From assembly GCF_048595595.1 (NCBI RefSeq), contig NZ_CP184347.1: a stretch of DNA of 64,000 bases. One strand, 5' to 3'. The notes under the pieces were generated by a model that saw only the letters and a list, made by a program, of their open reading frames with translations, did not search any database and was not told where the DNA came from. The stretch comes from Bacteroides pyogenes_A. GTDB lineage: Bacteria; Bacteroidota; Bacteroidia; Bacteroidales; Bacteroidaceae. The translations under genes were made by a program, and so were the position numbers. Shown piece after piece: positions 7,856 to 17,165 of this stretch. How positions within the stretch are numbered: the stretch's first letter is position 1; every line of letters begins with the position of its first letter.

Positions 7856-10702
7856 ATGAAACATTTATTACGTGGATTATTTATTGCGGCCTTATCGATA
7901 TGCTGCAATTTCCAAAGCGCATCAGCCCAGCCGATGCAGAAGCTTCCTGTGGACAAGAACGTTCGCATAGGCAAACTCGACAACGGGCTTACCTATTACA
8001 TCCGGCACAACACTCTGCCTGAGAAACGTGTTGAGTTTTACATCGCACAAAAAGTGGGATCCATCCTCGAAGAGCCGGAACAACGCGGATTGGCTCACTT
8101 CCTCGAGCACATGGCATTCAACGGAACCAAAAACTTCCCCGGCGATGAAACCGGACTCGGCATCGTACCTTGGTGCGAAACGAAAGGTATTAAATTCGGA
8201 GTGAACCTGAACGCGTATACCAGCGTAGACCAGACGGTGTACAACATCAGCAACGTGCCTACCGACAATATGAACGTGGTAGACTCGTGCCTGCTCATCC
8301 TGCACGACTGGTCGAGCGCCATCAAGCTTTCGGAAAAAGAAATCGACAAGGAGCGCGGCGTGATACGTGAGGAATGGAGAAGCCGGAACAGCGGTATCAT
8401 GCGTATCTACACCAATGCGCAACCGGTGATGTATCCCGATTCCAAATATGCCGACTGCATGCCTATAGGAAGTATCGACGTTATCAACAACTTCCCCTAC
8501 CAGGCCATCCGCGACTACTATGCCAAATGGTATCGCCCAGACCAACAGGGAATTGTAATTGTAGGCGACATCAATGTGGACGAAATCGAAGCCAAACTGA
8601 AACATATATTCGCAGACGTAAAAGCTCCGGTAAACCCTGCCGAACGTATCTACTATCCGGTGGCAGACAACGAAAAGCCGCTGATTTACATCGGAACGGA
8701 CAAGGAAGTGACCACGCCGAGCATCAACTTCTTCTTCAAGCATGACGCTACACCCGATTCCTTGAAAAACAACATCGGCTATTACGCTACACAATACATG
8801 CTGAACATGGCTACCGGAATGCTGAACAGCCGTTTCTCGGAGCTGCTTCAACAGGCCAATCCTCCTTTCACCGGAGCCAGCGCAGGTTTCGGCAACTATT
8901 TTCTCGCCAAAACGAAAGATGCTTTCAGCCTAAGCGCCAGCAGCAAAGCAGACGGCATCGAAACGGCAATGAAAACCATTCTGGAAGAGGCTGAAAGAGC
9001 ACGCCGGTTCGGATTCACCGAAACGGAATACGAACGTGCGCGCGCCAACTACCTGCAAGGACTGGAATCGGCTTACAACGAACGCGAAAAGATGAAGAGC
9101 GGCTCTTATGTCGGAGAATACATCAAGCACTTCCTCGACAACGAACCGATACCGGGCATCGAATACGACTATGCCATTATGAACCAGATGGCCCCGAATA
9201 TTCCGGTACAAGCCATTAATCAGGTTATGCAACAATTGCTTACCGACAACAATCAGGTGGCTCTGATTGCCGGTCCCGAAAAAGAAGGAATCAAATATCC
9301 TACGAAAGAGGAAATCGAAGCACTTCTGAAACAACTCAAATCATTCGACTTAAAACCGCATGAAGACAAGGTTTCCAACGAACCGCTAATTTCGAAGGAA
9401 CCCGAAGGCGGAAAGATCGTTTCGGAAAAGGCGGAAGACATTTACGGAACAACCAAGCTGGTGCTCTCGAACGGAGTGAAAGTATACGTAAAGGTGACAG
9501 ACTTCAAGGCCGACCAGATTCTCATGAAAGGAACAAGCTTGGGAGGAAGCAGTTTATTTGCCGACAACGAAGCGCTGAACATCAGCCAGCTGAACAGCGT
9601 TGCCGGTGTAGGAGGAGTCGGAAACTTCAGTAAAGTGGATCTGACAAAGGCTTTGGCAGGTAAACGCGCCTCAGTAAGCGCATCTATCGGCGGAAATACG
9701 GAAAATATATCAGGAAACTGCTCTCCGAAAGACTTCGAGACAATGATGCAACTGACCTACCTCAGCTTCACCGCTCCGCGTAAAGACAACGAGGCTTTCG
9801 AATCGTACAAGAACCGGCTGAAAGCACAGCTTCAGAATGCCGACGCCAACCCGATGAGAGCATTCGGAGATACCATGACGTACGCTCTGTACAACAATCA
9901 CCCGCGTGCCATCAACCTGAAAGAGCACATGGTGGAAAACATCGATTACGACCGAATCATCGAAATGTATAAAGACCGCTATAAAGACGCGAGCGACTTT
10001 ACATTCTATCTGGTAGGGAATGTGGATCTTGAGAATATGAAACCGCTCATCGCGAAATACCTCGGAGGACTTCCCGCAATCAAACGTCAGGAGACTTTCA
10101 GAGACACTCACATGGACATCCGTAAAGGATTGTACAAAAACGAGTTCACGAAGAAGCAGGAGACACCGATGGCTACCATCTTATTCTTTTTCAACGGAGA
10201 ATGCAAATACAACTTGCGCAACAACCTGCTACTGAGCTTCCTCGATCAGGCACTGGATATGGTATACACCGAAGAGATCCGCGAAAAAGAAGGAGGTACA
10301 TACGGAGTAAGCTGCAGAGGAGGGCTGAGCAAATATCCGAAAGAACGGCTGACACTGCAAATTGTGTTCCAGACCGACCCGGCAAAGAGAAACAAACTCT
10401 CGGAAATCGTTTTGGAACAGCTGAACAAAATGGCGAAGGAAGGTCCGTCTGCCGAGCACATGCAGAAAATCAAGGAATATATGCTGAAGAAATATAAGGA
10501 TGCTCAGAAAGAAAACAGCTATTGGCTGAATAATCTTGACGAGTATTTCTATACCGGGGTTGATTATACCAAAGATTATGAAGCTCTGGTAAGCAGCATT
10601 ACCCCAAAAGACGTACAGGAATTCCTCGCTCAGCTTATGGAACAGAAGAATGAGATACGGGTGATCATGACTTCGCCCGAAGAAGAGGAAAAGAAAGACT
10701 GA
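7856..10702 (+). CDS. M16-family zinc metallopeptidase, exported, two-domain
   Basis: The 948-residue protein has a signal peptide (MKHLLRGLFIAALS... SASAQ). The N-terminal M16 domain bears the inverted zinc motif HFLEH (H81, E84, H85), with the third ligand expected at E162 in the EIDKERGVIREEW segment, exactly 77 residues on. A second M16-like half (from about residue 520) lacks the motif, as in PqqL-type enzymes. It would act in the periplasm as a chamber-forming oligopeptidase. The frame is open further upstream from a TTG at 7787, but ATG 7856 gives a clean signal peptide and the usual family start. The next gene follows after 21 bases. Confidence 0.9.
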   Translation: MKHLLRGLFIAALSICCNFQSASAQPMQKLPVDKNVRIGKLDNGLTYYIRHNTLPEKRVEFYIAQKVGSILEEPEQRGLAHFLEHMAFNGTKNFPGDETGLGIVPWCETKGIKFGVNLNAYTSVDQTVYNISNVPTDNMNVVDSCLLILHDWSSAIKLSEKEIDKERGVIREEWRSRNSGIMRIYTNAQPVMYPDSKYADCMPIGSIDVINNFPYQAIRDYYAKWYRPDQQGIVIVGDINVDEIEAKLKHIFADVKAPVNPAERIYYPVADNEKPLIYIGTDKEVTTPSINFFFKHDATPDSLKNNIGYYATQYMLNMATGMLNSRFSELLQQANPPFTGASAGFGNYFLAKTKDAFSLSASSKADGIETAMKTILEEAERARRFGFTETEYERARANYLQGLESAYNEREKMKSGSYVGEYIKHFLDNEPIPGIEYDYAIMNQMAPNIPVQAINQVMQQLLTDNNQVALIAGPEKEGIKYPTKEEIEALLKQLKSFDLKPHEDKVSNEPLISKEPEGGKIVSEKAEDIYGTTKLVLSNGVKVYVKVTDFKADQILMKGTSLGGSSLFADNEALNISQLNSVAGVGGVGNFSKVDLTKALAGKRASVSASIGGNTENISGNCSPKDFETMMQLTYLSFTAPRKDNEAFESYKNRLKAQLQNADANPMRAFGDTMTYALYNNHPRAINLKEHMVENIDYDRIIEMYKDRYKDASDFTFYLVGNVDLENMKPLIAKYLGGLPAIKRQETFRDTHMDIRKGLYKNEFTKKQETPMATILFFFNGECKYNLRNNLLLSFLDQALDMVYTEEIREKEGGTYGVSCRGGLSKYPKERLTLQIVFQTDPAKRNKLSEIVLEQLNKMAKEGPSAEHMQKIKEYMLKKYKDAQKENSYWLNNLDEYFYTGVDYTKDYEALVSSITPKDVQEFLAQLMEQKNEIRVIMTSPEEEEKKD

Positions 10703-10723
10703 TATTTTTAGTAGACTAATGTC

Positions 10724-12217
10724 ATGCTGATATTTAACGAATTACGCAAGCACGGAAAACTGGCTGCCCGCCGGCATCCGATGTATGAGAAAAACAAGAT
10801 TGCCAAAGCGCTCGGATACATAATGGCAGTATTTTGGGCAGGCTACCTGATATTCTTCGGTATAACGTTTGCGTTCGCATTTGCCGATATGGCTCCCAAC
10901 CGGGAGCCTTATCAGGTAATGAACGCGGGTGCGCTGGTCTTTATTCTGGCGATAGACTTCCTGCTGCGTATTCCGTTTCAGAAAACACCGACTCAGGAGG
11001 TAAAACCTTACCTCCTGCTGCCGGTGAAACGGAATCGGATCATCGACTTTCTGCTGATACGTTCCGGACTCAGTCTTTTCAACTTAGTCTGGATGTTCCT
11101 GTTCGTTCCTTTCTCTTTTCTTACAATTACCAAGTTTTTCGGATTATGGGGAGCGCTGACCTATCTCATCGGAATCTGGCTCCTGATACTGGTTAACAAT
11201 TATTGGTATCTGCTCTGCCGCACCTTAATCAACGAACGCATATGGTGGATACTTCTTCCTATTGTCGTATATGCAGGCATCGGCTGTCTGCTCTTCATTC
11301 CCAAAGACAGCTTTCTTTTCTATTTCTTCATGGACTTGGGAGACGGATATATCGAAGGAAGCATCCTTTATTTTATCGGTACATTGCTCGTTATCGTCCT
11401 TTTGTGGTATATCAACCGCAGAATCATGTCCGGACTCATCTATGTCGAGCTGGCGAAAGTGGACGATGTCCGGATCAAATACGTATCGGAATACAAGTTC
11501 TTTGAACGTTACGGCGAAATAGGCGAATATATGCGTCTGGAGCTGAAAATGCTGTTACGCAACCGCCGCTGTAAGAGTTCGCTGCGCAGCATCGCCATTA
11601 TCGTGGTCGCTTTCTCTCTGGCGCTCAGTTTCTCGAGCGTTTACGACGGGAAATTCATGACAACATTTATCTGCGTATACAATTTTGCCGCATTCGGCAT
11701 GATTATCCTTTCGCAACTCATGTCGTTCGAAGGCAATTACCTCGACGGGCTGATGTCTCGCAAAGAATCTATCATGAACCTGCTGAAAGCCAAGTATTAT
11801 GTATATACCATCGGCGAAATCATTCCTTTTATACTGATGATTCCCGCCATCGCCATGAACAAACTTTCTTTATTGGGCGCATTCGCATGGTTTTTCTATA
11901 CCACAGGAGTTATCTATTTCTGTTTCTTCCAGCTCGCTGTCTACAACAAACAGACGATTCCGCTGAACGAAAAGCTCACCGGAAGACAAAGCAACAGTGC
12001 CATACAAATGGTGATTAATTTCGGTTCTTTCGGCATACCGTTGATTCTGTACAGCGTACTGACCGCTTTTCTGAGCCCGAATACCACTTATATTATTTTA
12101 TTGCTGACAGGTATAGCATTCACGCTTGCCTCTCCGCTTTGGATCAGGAATGTATATCTGCGTTTCATGCAGCGACGCTACGAGAACATGGCGGGGTTCA
12201 GAGACAGCCGGCAATAA
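10724..12217 (+). CDS. DUF5687 multi-pass membrane protein (ABC permease-like)
   Basis: The 497-residue integral membrane protein has about 12 hydrophobic segments, for example IMAVFWAGYLIFFGITFAFA and IIVVAFSLALSFSSVY. N-terminal LIFNELRKHGKLAARRHPM and YLLLPVKRNRIIDFLL match the DUF5687 family of Bacteroidetes. It is encoded directly upstream of a lone ABC ATPase (12255), 37 bases away, so together they probably form an exporter or membrane-remodelling ABC complex. No substrate can be named. It overlaps nothing and begins 21 bases after the M16 protease, suggesting one transcript. Confidence 0.8.
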   Translation: MLIFNELRKHGKLAARRHPMYEKNKIAKALGYIMAVFWAGYLIFFGITFAFAFADMAPNREPYQVMNAGALVFILAIDFLLRIPFQKTPTQEVKPYLLLPVKRNRIIDFLLIRSGLSLFNLVWMFLFVPFSFLTITKFFGLWGALTYLIGIWLLILVNNYWYLLCRTLINERIWWILLPIVVYAGIGCLLFIPKDSFLFYFFMDLGDGYIEGSILYFIGTLLVIVLLWYINRRIMSGLIYVELAKVDDVRIKYVSEYKFFERYGEIGEYMRLELKMLLRNRRCKSSLRSIAIIVVAFSLALSFSSVYDGKFMTTFICVYNFAAFGMIILSQLMSFEGNYLDGLMSRKESIMNLLKAKYYVYTIGEIIPFILMIPAIAMNKLSLLGAFAWFFYTTGVIYFCFFQLAVYNKQTIPLNEKLTGRQSNSAIQMVINFGSFGIPLILYSVLTAFLSPNTTYIILLLTGIAFTLASPLWIRNVYLRFMQRRYENMAGFRDSRQ

Positions 12218-12254
12218 GAAAGACGAATCATCAACCGTTTAAACATTACAGATT

Positions 12255-12959
12255 GTGATTACCATAGACCAACTTAAAAAGAAATTCGGCGAGAAGGTTG
12301 CCGTAGACATCGAACAATACGAAATCAACCGGGGTGAAATGCTCGGACTGGTAGGAAACAACGGGGCGGGAAAAACAACGTTTTTCCGACTGATACTGGA
12401 CTTGCTGAAAGCCGACAACGGAAAAGTAAGCATCGACGGAATAGACGTGAGTACCAATGAAGACTGGAAAAAGTTCACCGGCGCTTATATCGACGACGGT
12501 TTCCTCATCGACTACCTGACGCCCGAAGAGTATTTCTATTTCATCGGCAAAATGTACGGAATGAACAAAGAGCAAGTAGATGAACGCCTGCAAACATTCC
12601 AGCGGTTCATGAACGGGGAAGTGACCGGGCAGAAAAAGCTGATCAGAAACTACTCCGCCGGAAATAAACAAAAAATCGGGATTATCTCCGCCATGCTTCA
12701 CAACCCGCAACTGCTCATTCTGGATGAACCCTTCAATTTCCTCGACCCCAGTTCACAATCTATTATCAAGCACTTGCTGAAGAAGTATAACGAAGACCAC
12801 CGGACCACAATCATCATTTCCAGCCACAACCTGAATCACACGGTAGACGTGTGTCCGCGTATCGCATTATTGGAGAACGGAATCATCATCCGCGACATCA
12901 CCAATGAAAACAATTCCGCCGAACAGGAGCTGGAAGACTATTTCAACGTGGAGGAATAA
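12255..12959 (+). CDS. ABC transporter ATP-binding subunit
   Basis: The 234-residue nucleotide-binding domain has Walker A GNNGAGKTTFFR, a Q-loop region, a signature-like NYSAGNKQKIGI (the usual LSGGQ reads YSAGN), Walker B LLILDEPFNFLDP and the switch His in IIISSHNLNHT. It starts with GTG, which is needed to retain the first beta strand. It is the energising partner of the DUF5687 permease upstream. The signature SAGNKQK is common in this ABC-2-like subgroup. The substrate is unknown. Confidence 0.88.
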   Translation: MITIDQLKKKFGEKVAVDIEQYEINRGEMLGLVGNNGAGKTTFFRLILDLLKADNGKVSIDGIDVSTNEDWKKFTGAYIDDGFLIDYLTPEEYFYFIGKMYGMNKEQVDERLQTFQRFMNGEVTGQKKLIRNYSAGNKQKIGIISAMLHNPQLLILDEPFNFLDPSSQSIIKHLLKKYNEDHRTTIIISSHNLNHTVDVCPRIALLENGIIIRDITNENNSAEQELEDYFNVEE

Positions 12960-12968
12960 ATCTTACCG

Positions 12969-13478
12969 ATGCGTAGAAGTCTCACATACATAGGATTCAT
13001 CGGAACCATATTGGTTTTCGCCTCGTGTCGTACCACAGCTCCGCAGTTCGATTATACCGCTTTGGCACGAGCTTCCATCGTATTGGGAATGGACATTCGG
13101 ATGGAAGACCATCACCCCCTTTATCTGGAAGCAGCCGAGTGGATGGGAGTTCCTTACCGCGGAGGCGGAAATTCGAAACAAGGAACGGATTGTTCGGGGT
13201 TGGTATATAGCATCTACCGGAAAGCGTACCGCACCCGTGTCACCCGAAGCTCCGAAGAACTGAAAGCGCAGAGCCGGAAAATATCGAAAAGTAACCTGCA
13301 GGAAGGCGACCTTGTATTCTTCTCCAACCACCGCTCTTCAAAAAGAGTGGGACATGTAGGCATTTACCTCAAAGACCGGAAGTTCATCCATGCCAGCACC
13401 GGCCGCGGAGTGATTATCAGCAGTCTGGACGAGCCGTATTACCGAAAGCATTGGATCAGCGGAGGCAGGGTACGCTGA
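12969..13478 (+). CDS. NlpC/P60 (C40) peptidase lipoprotein
   Basis: The 169-residue protein has a lipoprotein signal ending LVFASC, so Cys20 should be lipidated. The C40 domain shows the catalytic Cys in GTDCSGLVYSIYRKA and the catalytic His in RVGHVGIYLKDRKFIHAS. Such enzymes cut the gamma-D-Glu-DAP or related bonds in peptidoglycan stem peptides, in recycling or cell separation. It starts 9 bases after the ABC ATPase gene, so it is probably in the same operon. A 7-base gap separates its stop from the end of the convergent methyltransferase gene. Confidence 0.9.
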   Translation: MRRSLTYIGFIGTILVFASCRTTAPQFDYTALARASIVLGMDIRMEDHHPLYLEAAEWMGVPYRGGGNSKQGTDCSGLVYSIYRKAYRTRVTRSSEELKAQSRKISKSNLQEGDLVFFSNHRSSKRVGHVGIYLKDRKFIHASTGRGVIISSLDEPYYRKHWISGGRVR

Positions 13479-13485
13479 CGGGGAT

Positions 13486-14928
13486 TTACAATGTTCTAAT
13501 CTCCTCGGGCATGTATCCGCTGCGGATGCGCCACTCTTGCGGATAGAGATTGTTGGCACGATTGCCGATATTCTTTACAAAGCCTAAAGGAACATGCCGG
13601 TAGGTGAGCAGCACAAAGCCACGGGGAACCGATGGCGGAAGCATAATCGCCTCTTTCCGCAAATAGGCAATGGCTTGCTGGTAACCGATCTCTTCCGACG
13701 GAAACACATCCCTGCTGAGAAGTTGGCTGCTCATGGCCAACGAATGTGCCGGAACGATGTCTTTTCCCTTCACTTCAGCCACATTCACACCTGCCTGTAT
13801 CACCCTCAACACCTGCTTCATCGCTGCCAATTCACCGGCATACGCATGCGGAAAAGCATATACCCCGGCGCCTTCCACAGCCAAGGCATACTTAGCGGAA
13901 ACGGTTTCTTGCAACCACCTCGCTGCCGTTGTCAGATTTTCTTTGGAAACAAGAGAAGCGCCCGTTGCCGCCCCTTTCTTCTCTTTCTTTTTTGCTTTAG
14001 CCCGCGGAAAGAAGTGCCGGTCGCTCTCTGCTTCTTCCGCAGGTTTGCGGAGAACAGCCAGAAAGAATCCCTCCCCTTTCGTCCGGTGAGGAAGAAAACG
14101 AAATACGGGAGCCTCATCGCCCGGCAACAGATTGCCGGTAATCCCCCATTCGGGACAGATATCCAAAGGCAATGATTCCGCTCCCAGCTCCCGGCGAATC
14201 CAGCGAACGTTTTCCTCGTCCTCTTTGATATTGTAGGTGCACGTACTGTAAACGAGCAATCCTCCGGGCTTCAAGCACGGCCAGATATCCGCCACGATGC
14301 GTCGCTGGCGTTGCCGGCAGATTTCTACATTTTCAGGACTCCATTCGTCGACAGCCGCCGCATCTTTGCGGAACATCCCTTCGCCCGAACAAGGCACATC
14401 GGCAAGAATCACATCGAAAAAATGCGGTAACGCAGAGAAGTCCGCAGGATCGTTATTGGTCACCACCACATCGGGATGACCCCACTTTGTCAGATTTTCC
14501 GCCAGCACCTGCGAGCGGTTGCGGATCACTTCGTTGGCCACCAGAAGACTTCCTTCGGGAAGCACGCTCCGCGCATGAGTGGATTTGCCGCCCGGAGCGG
14601 CGCAAAGGTCGAGCATCACCACAGGCTTCGTGACATATTGCCGCAATGCCTGTCCGACAAACATAGAAGAAGCTTCCTGCACATAATAAACGCCTGCATG
14701 AAACAAAGGGTCGAAAGTAAACGTAAGCCGCTCGTCGAGATAATAACCGTGATCCGCCCAAGGAACCTGTTCCCGACTCTCCACCTGCTCGCTGTCGCAG
14801 AACGGTTTATCTCTATTTATACGAATGCTCGCCGGAGGTGTCTCCCGCAAGGCTGCGGCAAAATTCTCAAATTCTCCGTCGCCCAGCAAAGAACGGATAT
14901 CGTTTATAAAAGAAGAAGGTAAATTCAT
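13486..14928 (-). CDS. RsmF/RsmB-type RNA m5C methyltransferase
   Basis: The 480-residue SAM-dependent methyltransferase has YYVQEASSMF, the SAM-binding LDLCAAPGGKSTHA, the catalytic motif IV VPCSGEGMFRKD and the motif VI YSTCTYNIKEDEENV with the second catalytic Cys. This two-cysteine arrangement is the hallmark of the NOP2/Sun family. A basic linker (RAKAKKKEKKG) leads to a C-terminal PUA/RsmF-like domain. It most likely methylates C5 of a cytosine in 16S rRNA (RsmF/YebU-like); the exact position cannot be known here. It is monocistronic and convergent with the NlpC gene. A TATTTTTG box lies upstream at 14955-14962. Confidence 0.9.
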   Translation of the reverse strand: MNLPSSFINDIRSLLGDGEFENFAAALRETPPASIRINRDKPFCDSEQVESREQVPWADHGYYLDERLTFTFDPLFHAGVYYVQEASSMFVGQALRQYVTKPVVMLDLCAAPGGKSTHARSVLPEGSLLVANEVIRNRSQVLAENLTKWGHPDVVVTNNDPADFSALPHFFDVILADVPCSGEGMFRKDAAAVDEWSPENVEICRQRQRRIVADIWPCLKPGGLLVYSTCTYNIKEDEENVRWIRRELGAESLPLDICPEWGITGNLLPGDEAPVFRFLPHRTKGEGFFLAVLRKPAEEAESDRHFFPRAKAKKKEKKGAATGASLVSKENLTTAARWLQETVSAKYALAVEGAGVYAFPHAYAGELAAMKQVLRVIQAGVNVAEVKGKDIVPAHSLAMSSQLLSRDVFPSEEIGYQQAIAYLRKEAIMLPPSVPRGFVLLTYRHVPLGFVKNIGNRANNLYPQEWRIRSGYMPEEIRTL

Positions 14929-14954
14929 TTTCGATGATTAATTCCTGCAAATAT

Positions 14955-14962
14955 CAAAAATA
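14955..14962 (-). promoter_or_regulatory. -7 box for the methyltransferase gene
   Basis: On the minus strand this reads TATTTTTG (TAnnTTTG), 26 bases upstream of the start codon. Confidence 0.45.
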
Positions 14963-15038
14963 TTTCGTCTCTTTGCAACTTTACGAAGTACTAACTACGT
15001 CTAACAGACAAAGAAACAAAATTTAAAAACATAAGAAT

Positions 15039-15788
15039 ATGAAACGGATATGTATAGCCATGATGGTCGCACTGACCTTCTGCATGTTACCGGCAAACGC
15101 CCAGAAAAAAACGACCGTAATACAAGACTCTATCGGGAAAGTAAAAATCACCGTATCTCAAACGAAAAAAGCGAAAAACAATCAGTCCGGCATCACCGTC
15201 GTAGGGGTGGATACCGCCGAAACGGGCTTAACAGCCGCAGACGACAGTCTGACGGAAGAAAAGTACACGAGCTTCGACTTCGACAGTGACGATTACGGTT
15301 TCCCGTTCAACGATTTCGACAAATCCATCGGAAAAGGGTTAATCCTTGCCATCGTGTCTATCATAGCAGTGTTCGGGTTGCCGGTATTCATTGTCTTCAT
15401 CGTCTTCTTCTTCCGCTACAAAAACCGGAAAGCCCGCTACCGACTTGCGGAAAAGGCGGTGGCAGCGGGGCAACCGCTTCCCGAAGAGTTCATCTACGAC
15501 CAAAAGCAAAAGGACCGGCAGGCGCAAGGGATCAAGAACACTTTCACCGGAATCGGACTGTTTATCTTCTTATGGGCGATAACCGATAGTTTCGGCATCG
15601 GAGCCATCGGACTGCTTATCATGTTCATGGGCATCGGGCAGTGGATTATCGAACGCCAAAAAGAGAAAAAAGAAGAAGCGTCCTATCGAGGCCGTACGGC
15701 AAACGGTCGGTTCACCGAACGCAATGCCGGCAGATTCGAAGAGAATGAACCAGAAAATAACCATCACCGGAACGACGAAGCGAGATGA
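15039..15788 (+). CDS. DUF6249-type membrane protein with signal peptide
   Basis: The 249-residue protein has a signal peptide (MKRICIAMMVALTFCMLPANAQ), a polar segment, and a hydrophobic helix at about residues 104-127 (GLILAIVSIIAVFGLPVFIV). A helical linker (RYRLAEKAVAAGQPLPEEF) follows, then two more hydrophobic stretches (FTGIGLFIFLWAITDSF and IGAIGLLIMFMGIGQWII), then a charged tail. This layout is that of the DUF6249 family, of unknown function. The stop overlaps the start of the sigma factor gene by 4 bases (ATGA), so the two are translationally coupled and the protein may belong to the same envelope-sensing unit. That role is my inference. Confidence 0.75.
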   Translation: MKRICIAMMVALTFCMLPANAQKKTTVIQDSIGKVKITVSQTKKAKNNQSGITVVGVDTAETGLTAADDSLTEEKYTSFDFDSDDYGFPFNDFDKSIGKGLILAIVSIIAVFGLPVFIVFIVFFFRYKNRKARYRLAEKAVAAGQPLPEEFIYDQKQKDRQAQGIKNTFTGIGLFIFLWAITDSFGIGAIGLLIMFMGIGQWIIERQKEKKEEASYRGRTANGRFTERNAGRFEENEPENNHHRNDEAR

Positions 15789-16333
15789 GCCAACTCAATG
15801 AATTATCGTTAGTCGCCCAGGTGGTAGTGCTCAAAAACAAAAGAGCATTCGAGCCTTTGGTGCAGAAATACCAGTCGCCCGTGCGGCGCTTCTTTCTGCA
15901 CCTCACCTGCGGTGACAGCGAATTGAGTGACGACCTGGCGCAAGATACGTTTATAAAGGCGTATACCAATCTCGCCTCTTTCCGGAACTTATCAAGCTTC
16001 TCCACCTGGTTGTACCGAATTGCTTATAATGTTTTTTATGACTATATTCGCAGCCGGAAAGAGACGGCTGATCTGGATACCAAAGAGATAGATGCCATCA
16101 ACTGCGCCGAACCGATGAACGTGGGACAGCAGATGGATATCTATCAGTCGCTCAAGACGCTGAAAGAAGCGGAACGGACCTGCATCACGCTCTTCTACAT
16201 GGAAGATGTCAGCATCGACAAGATTGCAGGAATTACGGGAATGCCGGCAGGAACGGTGAAGAGCCACCTGTCGAGAGGAAAGGAAAAACTGGCAAATTAT
16301 TTAAAACGAAACGGTTATGATGGAAATAGATAA
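15785..16333 (+). CDS. ECF-type RNA polymerase sigma factor
   Basis: The 182-residue sigma-70-family protein has region 2 at residues 20-90 (FFLHLTCGDSELSDDLAQDT, FIKAYTNLASFRNLSSFSTW) and region 4 near the C-terminus (VSIDKIAGITGMPAGTVKSH). It would direct RNA polymerase to a stress or envelope regulon. It overlaps the DUF6249 gene by 4 bases and the following small membrane protein by 17 bases, a typical sigma/anti-sigma arrangement. Nothing in the sequence names the signal. Confidence 0.9.
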   Translation: MSQLNELSLVAQVVVLKNKRAFEPLVQKYQSPVRRFFLHLTCGDSELSDDLAQDTFIKAYTNLASFRNLSSFSTWLYRIAYNVFYDYIRSRKETADLDTKEIDAINCAEPMNVGQQMDIYQSLKTLKEAERTCITLFYMEDVSIDKIAGITGMPAGTVKSHLSRGKEKLANYLKRNGYDGNR

Positions 16334-16646
16334 CGACAAACTCCTGCGTCAATTCTTTCAGGAGAACAAGCAGGAAATACCGGACAATGGCTTCAGCCGG
16401 CGTGTGATGCGCCAATTGTCCGGTCGGAAGAGCCGGTGGGCAAGCCTATGGCCGGCGCTCGTTGTAGCCATAGCTGCCGTGCTTTTCATCCGCATGGACG
16501 GGCTGCAAATAATCTGGGGCACATTGCGCGAAGTATTCACAGGTATGGTTCAACAGGGAGCCACCCAACTGGATCCGAAATCGCTCCTGATCGCAGTAAT
16601 CGTCTTGCTGTTTTTAGGAACCAAAAAGGTTTGCTCACTGGCATAA
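16317..16646 (+). CDS. Small membrane protein (DUF5056-like), possible anti-sigma factor
   Basis: The 109-residue protein has a soluble N-terminus (LLRQFFQENKQEIPDNGFSR) and two transmembrane segments (LWPALVVAIAAVLFI and LLIAVIVLLFLGTKKV). The N-terminus resembles the DUF5056 family found next to ECF sigma genes in Bacteroides. It overlaps the sigma factor gene by 17 bases, so it is almost surely co-translated. A short cytoplasmic N-terminus plus membrane anchor fits an anti-sigma factor. That function is inferred from context only. Confidence 0.7.
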   Translation: MMEIDNDKLLRQFFQENKQEIPDNGFSRRVMRQLSGRKSRWASLWPALVVAIAAVLFIRMDGLQIIWGTLREVFTGMVQQGATQLDPKSLLIAVIVLLFLGTKKVCSLA

Positions 16647-16676
16647 GTATCGTCTCACCGACACATCGACACGCAT

Positions 16677-17048
16677 ATGAATATCCGACACAGTTACATC
16701 GTTTTAGAAGGAGTGCGCTACTATGCCTATCATGGCGTAATGCCGCAGGAAAATCTCGTGGGCAATGAATACCTCATCGCCCTGAGGCTGAAAGTCGACA
16801 TCGGCCGGGCGGCAGAAACGGACGAAGTGGCGGACACGGTGAGCTATGCGGATGTGTACGAAGCCGTAAAAGAAGAAATGAGCATTCCGTCGAAACTTCT
16901 GGAGCACGTGTGCGGACGAATCATCGGAAGGCTTTTCGCCGATTTCCCGTCGGTAGAAGAAATAGAAATCAAACTGTCGAAACGAAATCCACCCATGGGA
17001 GCGGATATCGACACTGCGGCGATAGAGATGAAGTGTTGCCGGGGATGA
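16677..17048 (+). CDS. folB: Dihydroneopterin aldolase FolB
   Basis: FolB splits 7,8-dihydroneopterin to 6-hydroxymethyl-dihydropterin and glycolaldehyde in folate synthesis. The 123-residue protein has the family N-terminus with YYAYHGVMPQENLVGNEY, the middle TVSYADVYEAVKEEM and the C-terminal LSKRNPPMGADIDTAAIE (catalytic-Lys region KxxPP). Length is normal. It follows the sigma cluster by 30 bases but is functionally unrelated. A very strong hairpin lies downstream, between it and the convergent mgsA. Confidence 0.93.
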   Translation: MNIRHSYIVLEGVRYYAYHGVMPQENLVGNEYLIALRLKVDIGRAAETDEVADTVSYADVYEAVKEEMSIPSKLLEHVCGRIIGRLFADFPSVEEIEIKLSKRNPPMGADIDTAAIEMKCCRG

Positions 17049-17100
17049 ATAAAATATAATAAAACTCTGCTCGCCTTCCCCGGGCTTTGGAAAAAAGGCG

Positions 17101-17146
17101 GCGGGCTTTGGAATCAAACATTACAATGTTTGATTCCAAAGCCCGC
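17101..17146 (-). terminator. 22-bp perfect inverted repeat between folB and mgsA
   Basis: Arms 17101-17122 and 17125-17146 are perfectly complementary with a 2-base loop. The arm begins GCGGGCTTTGGAATCAAA. On the minus strand it is followed by a T-run, so it can terminate mgsA; on the plus strand no T-run follows. The arm shares its core with the tandem repeats at 63418-63514. Confidence 0.7.
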
Positions 17147-17165
17147 AAACCATCGATCGACCGAC

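Noticed and set aside
7922..8851. 309-codon minus-strand open frame
   Set aside because: It is antisense to the M16 peptidase gene, with His/Val/Arg-rich translation typical of a shadow frame and no family motif.
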